A stretch of DNA of 64,000 nucleotides from Bolinopsis microptera. Its lineage: Eukaryota > Ctenophora > Tentaculata > Lobata > Bolinopsidae. A program made the translations under genes and the position numbers. Below the pieces are notes generated by a model. The model made no database searches and was not told the DNA's origin. It saw only the letters and a list, made by a program, of their open reading frames with translations. The stretch covers positions 4,752,460-4,816,459 of the forward strand of contig NC_087083.1 of NCBI RefSeq assembly GCF_026151205.1, given 5' to 3'. Below, one piece after another: positions 12,601 to 24,600 of the stretch (the first letter of the stretch is position 1; every line of letters begins with the position of its first letter).

Positions 12601-15600
12601 ACCGATTTCATTATCGGTATCAATTTGCATTTGCGGACGGTTCCTCAAATTAATATCATTTCCTTTTGTTTGGAAAAGATCAGAGACACTGGCAGCGGTT
12701 CACTCTACCCATGATTATGGGTTTTGGTCAAATATCATCTCTTTTTGATTATAATGTCAGGATAATTTACAAAGTCGAAACTTCATTAATAAGGAGGTAA
12801 TTTCAACGATTTCGAAATTTTACCTTTGAAAACGTTTCCTTGTGTTTAGGTAGGTATATCTGTCGATAACAGACTGAATATGGCACTTTTTATTCATTCA
12901 AGTTGGCATTTAATTCATATATAATGCCATTTAAATATCGTGGGAAAGCAGAATATATTCGATATCACGAATGAGCAAAATTCTCACCTTTCGCACGTAC
13001 AAACTTTGAGCGGACGTTGCGTGCGCATACAATATTGAATCGCCGTAAAATTTTGCATAGTGGTATTTAATATATAGTTTAATAAGCATGCAAAGTTTCA
13101 GAAGATTTCAACAAGAACTTGAATCACAACGGGACTCCAAAGTTGATAAAAATCGTGAAAATAACAATTTTCAGTGATATAAGCTATTTTAAATCAATTT
13201 GGGCGTGTCCCCACGTGTGCAACTTTTCGATTTTTAACTTTAAAACTAGTCTATAACACAATTTAGACCTTTAGGAAGCAAAATTGAGCTCCACAACCCA
13301 AGGGATGGTCCAACACCAGAGAATACTAATTCACAACTTTTGTGTTTTTATAAAATTATTCTTCAAAAAAGCACTAACTTCAATAGCGAATATCTTTATG
13401 AAGGAGTAAGGTAGGAAACTTTTCCGGTAGATTTTCAGAATGCTTGAACAATTATCTAAGATGAAAATGTCCTCAGATTTTGAATAAAATTACTTTTTAA
13501 TGGTGTAATATCGATTTGAAAAGTTGTTACTTTGTCAAAAATCAAGTTTTAAAAACACTTAAATTGATGACGTCATCAAGTGATGATGATGACGATAAAT
13601 TATTTTTCAATATAGTGTAAACTAAAGTATAAACAATTATCTTTAAAACCTGTGGTTCGAAATGACTGTATCTTTTATACTTTTGAATCTACGGACACTT
13701 AAATGTAGGCTACAATTTACTGCAAAAGCGTCTATACATATATACATCACAATGCTGGCAAGCATAACCGTTGCCCTTATATTCACAACACTATGTACCC
13801 CCTATACTATTATATCCCCTTTATTGTTTTCCAGGCATTAAGACTCATCGAAAGTAGTTCAGCAGGTATATTTAAGTTCAAAACATTCTAATTCAATGTT
13901 AAAGATGACAGGAATAAGAAATAGTTATGTGGAGGTTTTTAGGAAATTTTCGCAAAATACGCGCCAGCATGTTATACGAAATTAGGTAAAAAACCCAAAA
14001 TCGCCATATTCAGGTGCCTTAAAAACCATGTTAGTTAGAGTTAGAGATCTGAAACTTTGCAGAGCGTCTAGACCTTGTCCAAATCGACTGTAAAAAAAAT
14101 TTCATGTTGCAGGAGTATCGGGAAGTGGGTTTTCTGGAACCCCTGTTTTACAACAGATTGTCGTGAAGCTATATATATATATATATATATGTATAGACGC
14201 TTTTGCAGTAAATTGTAGCCTACATTTAAGTGTCCGTAGATTCAAAAGTATAAAAGATACAGTCATTTCGAACCACAGGTTTTAAAGATAATTGTTTTTA
14301 CTTTAGTTTACATTATATCGAAAAATAATTTATCGTCATCATCATCACTTGATGACGTCATCAATTTAAGTGTTTTTAAAACTTGATTTTTGACAAAATA
14401 ACAACTTTTCAAATCGATTTTAAAGCATTAAGGAGTATTTTTATTCAAAATCTGAGGACATTTTCACCTTAGATAATTGTTCAAGCATTCTGAAAATCTA
14501 CCGGAAAGTTTTCCTACCTTGCTCCTTCATAAAGATATTCGCTATTGAAGTTTGTGCTTTTTTGAAGAATAATTTTATAAAAACACAAAAGTTGTGAATT
14601 AGTATTCTCTGGTGTTGGGCCATCCCTTGGGTTGTGGAGCTCAATTTTGCTTCCTAAAGGTCTAAATTGTGTTATAGGCTAGTTTTAAAGTTGAAAATCG
14701 AAAAGTTGCACACGTGGGGACACGCCCAAATTCATTTAAAATAGCTAAAATCACTAAAAATTGTTATTTTCACGATTTTTACCAACTTTGGAGTCCCGTT
14801 GTGATCCAAGTTCTTTTTGAAATCTTCTGAAACTTTTCATGCTTATCAAACTATATATTAAATAACACTATGCAAAAATTTATGGTGATTCAATATTTTA
14901 TGCGCACGCAACGTCCGCTCAAAGTTTGCACGTGCGAAAGGTGAGAATTTTGCTCATTCGTGATTTCGAATATATTCTGCTTTCCCACGATATTAAAATG
15001 GCATTATATATGAATTTAATGCCAACTTGAATGAGTAAAAAGTGCTATATTCAGTCTGTTATTGACAGATATGCCTACCTAAACACAAGGAAACGTTTTC
15101 AAAGGTAAAATTTCGAAATCGTTGAAATTACCTCCTTATTAAGTTTCGACTGTGTAAATTATCCTGACATTATAATCAAAAAGAGATGATATTTGACCAA
15201 AACCCATAATCATGGGTAGAGTGAACCGCTGCCAGTGTCTCTCTTTTCCAAACAAAAGAAAATGATATTAATTTGAGGAACCGTCCGCAAATGCAAATTG
15301 ATACCGAGAATGAAATCGGTCGCTCGCTTTTCCCATTCATTCACGGCTTACGTATTGTAATAAAGCTTATTGAATGGGAAAAGCGAGCGACCGATTTCAT
15401 TCTCGGTATCAATTTGCATTTGCGGACGGTTCCTCAAATTAATATCATTTTCTTTTGTTTGGAAAAGAGAGACACTGGCAGCGGTTCACTCTACCCATGA
15501 TTATGGGTTTTGGTCAAATATTATATACTATACTTCACGACAATCTGTTGTAAAACAGGGGTTCCAGAAAACCCACTTCCCGATACTCCTGCAACATGAA

Positions 15601-18600
15601 ATTTTTTTTACAGTCGATTTGGACAAGGTCTAGACGCTCTGCAAAGTTTCAGATCTCTAACTCAATTTTAACATGGTTTTTAAGGCACCTGAATATGGCG
15701 ATTTTGGGTTTTTTACCTAATTTCGTATAACATGCTGGCGCGTATTTTGCGCAAATTTCTTAAAAACCTCCACATAACTATTTCTTATTCCTGTCATCTT
15801 TAACATTGAATTAGAATGTTTTGAACTTAAATATACCTGCTGAACTACTTTCGATGAGTCTTAATGCCTGGAAAACAATAAAGGGGATATAATAGTATAG
15901 GGGGTACATAGTGAACTGTGAATATAAGGGCAACGGTTATGCTTGCCAGCATTGTGATTACGTTTTAAATAGCGCTAATCTTCATTGAATTTATTTCCAA
16001 GTTTTTCACAACCCTGATATTTTACGAGCCAAGAAATTTATTTCTATTGATTTTTGGAGCTGAAGATATTTTAGTTTTTACCGCATTGGCTTTTCACCGC
16101 AATTACGCCTACTCCTATTTAATATATTTTCAGAAAACAAAGGAATGCTAAAATGTGACAACTGTACGCCGGGATATTTCCAAGACCTACCAAGTAAATC
16201 AGTGTTTTAACAAAATATTTTACTTCATAATTTTTTGATGTGCAATTATGGGGAAGAGTTTATTGAACAAGAATGAGCACTTGTTAACGAAGCTGTTACT
16301 GCTCTAGCCACTCAATTTGTAAATTAATCTATTCATTGGTTAATTTAATGATATATAACAAATCTTATCTTTACAGAACAAACTGAGTGTAAGCCGTGTA
16401 GTAAGGGACATTTCAACAATGAAGATAAGGCGACCGAGTGTCAATCATGTAAAGCAGGCACATACGACAGTAAGTACAGTGGTCACAGTGGTCACAGTGG
16501 TCACAGTGGTCACAGTGGTCACAGTGGTCACAGTGGTCACAGTGGTCACAGTGGTCACAGTGGTCACAGAGAAACAAATTTTAAGTTCTATAAAAAATAA
16601 ATGATACCATCATTATTATAAGAATTATCAAACATAGTATTATAACATTTTGAAATTGCAGACGGAGTTGCTGCAACGGAATGTTTAGAATGCCCAACTG
16701 GTCATTTCAGCAACGTGGAAGGTAAACAGCACAATTAATTTTAAAACAAATCATGCTTTAGGACATAACTAATTAGTAATTAACGACTACTTTATCACTA
16801 GACACGAATAAGATGAATTCCACTTCTATCGTTGTACAAGTCACAAGACAGCTACTTTTAGTCATTTAACCGGCACCATATCTCACCACTAATTCCCACC
16901 TACTACAGCGGCCGCTACCTGCAAGTCATGCAGTGCGGGTTTGTACCAAAATGAAACTGGTCAGCAAACATGCAAAGACTGTCCTGTGGGACACTTTTCT
17001 GATAGCAACGGAGCCGCAGAATGTCAATCCTGTGCTGAAGGTAACTTTCCTCTGATAAATTTCAAAAAGTCAGAACAACCATAATTATTTGCTTTTCCTG
17101 TGATTCAATTGTAACAAAGTTACAGTTTTGATGAGGAATCAAACTGTTATAATACTCATCTCTATGTCCAACAACATAACCCCTCCCTCCCGTATCACAT
17201 GTACCCCCCTCCTCAGGTCAGTTCCAGCCAAGTGAAGGTATGACAGAGTGTTATAACTGTGCTAAGGGGAGGTACATCAACGAAACAGGCTCTACAGCCT
17301 GCAAGAAGTGCCCTACTGGCACCCATGGTATGATTACAAAATGTTTATTTTTGTGAAATTAACACAATTATCTGATCAAAATAATGCTTCTCTTAGTGCA
17401 GATGATAAAGTTACAGATTTTATCACACAACTTACAAGTTACATATCAAAGCTGCCTTTATGTTTTACGCTAGATCTGGATATCTATTAATCTATTACTT
17501 ATTCAGTTATCATTAATAAATTGATAAATTGATTGACTTATTCATTGATTGACTTATTAATTTATTGACTTATTAATTTATTGACTTATTAATCTCACCT
17601 AGCTCCCAAATCTGGAATGGCTAACTGTGATGATTGTCCCCCGGGAACGTTCGACGATGATCAAACTGGGTCAATAAACTGTGCTAGCTGTGCTAAGGGA
17701 CACTACAATGACAAGCCAAGTAGGTGTTGTTGTTGTGTAGTTTGGGATAGAAGGGTAGAATGTTCATTGTTCATCCATCAGTAAGCCATGTTATGCCTAT
17801 GGTCTTATATGCTTGAAATTATTGAAACCATTAACCATCTCAATAGGATTATTCCCACTGTGCGATTTTAGTATGATCAAGGGGATCCGAATTATAAATA
17901 CCTTGATTAAGATAATTCATCACGTGTCAACTCAGAGATTTATTGTCTCGCTTTCCCAGGACAAACAGAATGCAAGGAATGCTTAGCAGGAACATTTGCT
18001 AATGCCACAGGACAGGCCAACTGTTACGAATGTGAGCTGGGAACTGCTACTGACAAAACCGGCCAAGAGGATTGTCCAGCTTGTGACCCAGGTATTTAGT
18101 GATTGATCACGTGCCATTGATTGAGTATGTATTGGAATTCGAAATAGAGCCATAGCTATGCCAGAAAATATTACGTAAGCCTAAAATTTACAGCATAATG
18201 TAAATTTAAGATTCATCTAATTGCAGGTTATTTCGCCGGTACTAAAGCGTCCACAGTTTGTTCTGAGTGTGACACTGGCAGCTACAGGTTTGGTAACTAG
18301 TTCTATTTATTTTTCTCCTAATAATATTTTCTCCTAATGTAAACAGAATCTAGAGCTTATTATTTGTTTGCGACTGTATCGTCATACATCAACATGATGC
18401 TTTAAAGGGTAATATTGCGAAGGGATACAATCCCCATTTACAATTAATCACCCACATATCTTCACTGTTTGATTAAATTGTTCTTACAACATTTAGTTAA
18501 AGTTTCAACTGCCAAACTTTAAAACTAACAATTAAATGATTAATAATAATTAATTGATTAAATTATTCAGTGCTGAGAGTGGTAGTCCTACCTGCACTCC

Positions 18601-21600
18601 CTGCTCCCCGGGTTCCTCCAACGATAAGAAAGCTCAGAAGGAGTGTCAGGAGTGTGCGGGTGGTGCCCATTCTAGTGATCCTGGCGCTGTGAACTGTGAC
18701 CTGTGCCTTGCTGGAACTTTCTCTGTTAGTGTATTTTAGTTACTTATTTATTTAGTTATTTATTTATTTAGTCATTACTTAGTTAGAGTTGTGACGTGCA
18801 GATTGCTGGGAGTTTCGCTGTTTACCTAATAATAATTTTAATTTGTAAAGTTCGTAGATTCCTCTACAGGGTCATCGAATAGTTCGACCGCCCTTGTTTT
18901 ACAGTAAACTACATTGTAGATGTTCTGAAGGAGTATCATAAGATTCTTGATCTTTTGGCACAGGCACCCCTCCTCATTTAACCCTCAATCAAGTTTCCTA
19001 TCATTCGGCTGAGTCGACCGAGGAGATCGCATAGATCCAATGAATCCTTAGCTACTCCCTAGACTGGGTGATACTGGGATTCGAACCCTTAACCTTCTGT
19101 ACAGAAGGCGGAAGCTCTAACCACTTGGCCACCCACCTATTAGTTATTTTGTTAATTAATTATGAGCTATTTGAATAGTTAAATATGATTTACTGTAATA
19201 CTCTGTTTGTTATAATATACATGATTTAGTTAATAAGCTAAGTAGTCGTTTGTTCGTCAGAGACTTGATGTTTAGAGATTATTAATAAGTTAACAGTGAT
19301 AGTAGTGTTGAGCAAAATACTCTTGCTCAACTTCTTAAATTCCTCTGCTTATCATTGATAACGTATCTCCCAATGCAGGCTGAAGGAGCTCAGGATTGCA
19401 CAAACTGTCCTAAAGGAAAAGTCAACACGAAATCCGGAGAATCACAGTGCTACAACTGTTCCCATGGTAAATAACACAATACAAATGGTCGTTAATTCTG
19501 AATCCTACTTTCAAAGAAATAATTTTGTATTTGAAGAGGCGTTTCCTGGAAGAGGTGTTCCTCAATCATTTGAGTGCACTAGAGTAAGTCAAACAACTCT
19601 TGTCAGTAGTCAGGCCAGTTTAAGGCGTGGCATGTTTAACAAATGATGGCTCAGACAATTTCTATGGTAAGACCATTAGTTTAACACTTTTCAATCCATC
19701 GTAAGTCAGTCAGACTACCCTGACTGAATAGTAGTTAAGTTATTTCCATATGGAACGTTGCTCGCAGCCAGGAATTTATTATTAAACCGATTGATGGTGA
19801 TCATGTAGACATGAACACGACGTACCTCGAGGCGACCCGTTTGAGACTCGACTAGTTTAGGCTTTTTACGTCCATCCACAAGGGAGTATCACCTATAGCA
19901 GATTAAAATAATGTTAATAACTATATTTATAAATATATAATATATTAACATTATTTTAATCTGCTAGGTGATACTCCCTTGTGGAATCGTGGATGGCCGT
20001 AAAAGATACAAAAAGATACGTCGTTTTAATGTCTATACAAGATCACTATCAATCTTAACACTAGTTTATCTTCGGCGACTGTGGCTGAGTACAATCATCA
20101 CTAACTTAACCATTTCGTATAAAACGTCAGCTAGCGCTAATCATGTTTATCAGACTGACTTAAGTCAGCGTATATGATTTACTAATTGGTAGACCAACAT
20201 CTTTAAGTTTAATATCTAAGTGCCTGTCAAGGTGAACCCCCCGATATTATCCTCACTGCAAGTGTTAGTTTAACAGAGAATCTGGGAGAGGCGCTGGGAG
20301 AGGCGCTGTTCAGACTAACCTTGTGTCTGAATAAAATTTAATTATCATTCAAGGGCGACTGTTGAAGTAGTTACAGTTATATAACGTCCCATATCGAATT
20401 AGACAATATAGAATCCCAGTATGCATACTGAGACTGCAGACTATTTGGTTAAACTTTAAAGATGTCAACAAGCTCTCCATTTTAACATTTTTTTGTTTTT
20501 AATGACATGTATGTTAGGCCTTAGGCCTAGGCAATCACAAAACTCTCAAGTTTTCGCGATAGAATATGACTTATTTTCCTGGAGCAACATTATAGCTGAT
20601 AAACATGAAACTACTAGCACAAACTAGGCAAACGTCGAATTGTCATTGTGAGGTTTGCTATGACCGGTTGTAGAATTATGCCGATAAATTTAATCGTTTG
20701 CATAAATCAGTAAGCATAAACACTAGACAGCCATTTAATAGACCACGGTAACGTCGTTGTTCGTTAAAAATTACCTAAGATTTATTGATACGGATTGTTC
20801 AATTAATAGCCGGTTTGGTAGCTATAAATTCATCAAATTGTGAAAATACAGGTTACTTCTAAGTTATGACTACTAATTCACAACACCTCCAGGATTATTT
20901 AACGACCAAGAAGGACAGACCGCGTGTGAAGACTGTCCGTCCGGACTCGACACCGAGTACCCTGGAGCCACATCCGAGGACCTCTGTACCTTCCATTACT
21001 GTCTGGCCGGATACTCGGGGGAACCCTGGAACTGTGAACCTTGCCAACCAGGGAGTTACTCTGCTAAGGGTAACATGACCACGTGTGATAGGTGTGATTA
21101 CGGGGAGTACCAGGCTCAGGCACGGAGTACTGAGTGTGATAGTTGCACGTGAGTAAAGTGTTCAGTATTTACAGTATCTACAGTTGGATCTATTTTATCT
21201 GACCGGATATTGCGTGAACGTCCGTTCAAATAATGTCCGATAAGGTAGATACAATTTTATATAATGTAATGGTCAGTAAGTAGGGATCACAAGTGTTATA
21301 AGTTACGGGGTTATATTGTGTAGCATGTTTATTTGGTAGACTCCCATACCGAAGCTGCATGGCACACCTCGCTATTAGTCCTAAGAGTTACCTTTTAGGG
21401 CTAGGAGGGGTGATGTTTTCAACTGTGATTGGAAAATATCATGGATAAAGGAGTATATAATTTGGGAAACACGTTCGTGAGATGTTTAATCAATATTCAC
21501 TTTCTGTTGCTTATTTCTCTGCTGATAAAATTATTGCAGGCGCTTCTTCGACCGTCTCCATACCGATAAAGTTCCTTGATTAGCTTAATCCTTCGGTTAT

Positions 21601-24600
21601 AGTAACCACCCAGTTTCAATTGTATAATAAGTAGAGTATGAGACACACTTTGATACCAAATAAGTTGTTGTAATTCCCAAAAATTCTCAAAGAAAGTTTG
21701 AACTTTAACCCTAATACTTTAGTGCTACCCAAGTTCTCATTAAAAACAATCACGCTGCAATACCTGACCGTGGTGGCAGCTTTTTTTTGGAAACTGACTC
21801 AACCCCAACTATTCAACCCTTAGACGGTCGTTACATATACTGAAAGTATTCTTAGCTCCCACACCGTCTATTTAGTGATATACTATCCAGCAACTACTGC
21901 TTCATCCGACAAGACACCCTCCATTTCCGTCTATTCATAGCCTAGATGGGACAACCCTATAGCGATAAAAGTGGGACGAAATTAGAAGTCGTTAATTAGA
22001 GCTAATTAGAGCCGTCAAAAAAGCACACGGGGACCATGTTAACTTGTTAAGTAGACTGTGGCTGCCAATTATAATAAGGGTGGGGAGCGGTGTTTAACGT
22101 GCCCGGACTTGTTTAAACCTGCTTGCGGGTATGAGTTAGTTTGTCTCGGTCTGGGATAAGAGTTTTATAGACGCCGTTTATTTATGCCCTTATAAGGTAA
22201 TGGGAATGGAGGGGGGTAATGATGGATTATAGAATTTAATATGTGTTGGTGATGAGGAAATATATTTTTAGGTACCCTCAAACAACTTACGGGAGAGGAT
22301 CTAAGGAGGCTAGTGACTGTGAAGGGCCCGGTTTGGCTTTTACCCTTAACAAAGGTATATACCGCTGAATATTTTTCTTTGGTAATGTTTACGTCAGAAA
22401 GTGCGTTATTTACAGATTAAATATGTGAATGTTATTTATTCCCAAAGCAAAGTAGCGTTTCTCTTGAATATAAAAGGCTTTTAGTTTTAAATGTTTTTAA
22501 AGCACGACCATGCTTAATGCTTATAACTCCAAGTATCTAATAATATTCTTTAATTTTGTATGATTATTTACTGCAGCCACCAAGAAAAACGTCATCGATA
22601 GTAAGCCTACAGGCTTTAAAAAAGTGGTCAAAGTTGAAAACCAAAAGGGAGAATGGATATTTTACCCAGAGGAAAATTATCAAGGTTGGTACAAAATAAA
22701 TCATTTCATTATATAGATAGTGTAAACATGCAGATTGCAGAAATACTAAGACCTCAAAAAGACTAATAAGACAAAAAACTAATGATTATCTTCGTTCTGG
22801 ATCCTTTGATAGCAATAACAGCAATGATAATTAAATGAGCTGCTGTTTTGGTAGTGAATGAAGCTCTTTTAAAGAATATTTCACTTTCACCAGGTGATGC
22901 AGTGACTGTTCTCGAGGGAGAAAGTTTCACTAAAGGTGACGGTGGCAACAAGACTGAGCAGGTCTTAGCAGCCAAGTCTTACTACGCTGTATTCCCCAAC
23001 GTCTTTTGTTATCTACAGGTAATTAATTAATTAATTAAACAGGCTTAAATTAATCAATTAATTAAATAAGCTCCTGAAACGTTAGATTATCTTCAGACTG
23101 GAGTGTAAAATTCGCAAAGATTTGTTAGATGTAGGAGTAAACAACTCAATCCTGGATATAGTGTAATAACTAATAAGACCTTTTTCATCTTGTGATTTGA
23201 TTTTGTAATTATAATTTAGGATTACGCTCATGAGTACAAAGGTAGTCGGTCGAGGGATATGCTTGGAAACGAGTGTAAAAACTCCACAGGTATTGAAACA
23301 AACAAATAAAACATGTTTTTAACTATTTTAATCTAAAACACCCATCATCAATCACTCAAAACGATCTTTTCCAATTATTCCTCAAAACATTCCTTGAAAT
23401 GTTCCAAAAACCCCTAAACTCTTCCCCTCTAAAAACCCCCACTAAAAACACCTGTCGCTATCAAAAACCCTCACTGTTCAGGCGCTGGGGTTTGTTTCGC
23501 TGATGATGACTCTGAAGCTCCAAATTGCTACATTGCTGATGGTAAACTGTCACCTTGCGGTATCCCTAAATGTATCTGGGACTACGAGTGTTACTCTCAA
23601 AACGGTAATAAGTAGTATTTTCACTGATTATTTGTTATACAAATATTAAATAGTATGTTTCCAAACTACCCTGAAGACAGTCAGAGGTTAATAATTATGA
23701 TATTTTATTCTAACAAACACTTTTACCCTATAATGGAGGATCGAATTAATTAATTGTGATATCTTCTCTTTTAGGGGTCAATTACAGAGGAGACGAAACT
23801 ACAATAAACGCAACAAAATCGTCCTATATGATTTTTACGAAGCATTTTAACTGTACTTGCCAGGTAAGGATTTAATTTGTGGGTCATGATGTTGCAAGGA
23901 GAGTTTGTCCTAAAGTTAATATGAACCTTGCAAACACAGGTTTAAATTTATTTTCCAAGTTCTCTGTTTTTGGACACCAACTTTATCATGGACTTTAGAT
24001 ATAAACTAGAAGTAGCAAGAGTGTAATTATATAAGCTTTAATACACAGTTTACAATAATTTGCGATATTTGATATGATCTAGAATAAATGTAACATTTAA
24101 TTAATATTAATTGATAATAGCATTTTTTAATTAATGATATCTCGATCTTATTGAAATAAATTTGCAGTCATGGAACGATGACTTCCCGACTAAGCATCCT
24201 GGTACTCATCCACGAGATCCGGGGATGGAAAAATATGGACTTCGAAGTGTTTACTGCAGGTTTATTTATAAAATATTTTCTTTGATCATGTATTTACTAC
24301 CTTCGTGATTATTTTTATGTTCTAATTTGAGATATTTGAATACTATAAAATTCCAAAAGCAAAGTTGGTGGTCGAAATTTAGTTATTTCAATAGCCCTCT
24401 GTAAAAATTTATATTTTTTTAACTTCCATAAGTTAAAATTTATTTTTATTTTAGGAATCGATACCCAAACAAAATATTTTTTAACTTTGAGTTTTAACTT
24501 TAAGTTTAAACTATTTATATTTTAGGAATCCTGACCCCACCAAGATATTTTCTTTGGTCACGTGATCATGATCATTTCCATATTCTAATTTAAGATATTT

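Noticed and set aside
16419-16604. 61-codon frame with repeated TVV residues
   Set aside because: It is read-through of exon 18 into the 9-bp tandem repeat of intron 18.
18990-19140. Functional tRNA gene on the minus strand
   Set aside because: Boxes A and B are good, but the acceptor and anticodon stems do not pair properly. A tRNA-derived SINE is more likely.
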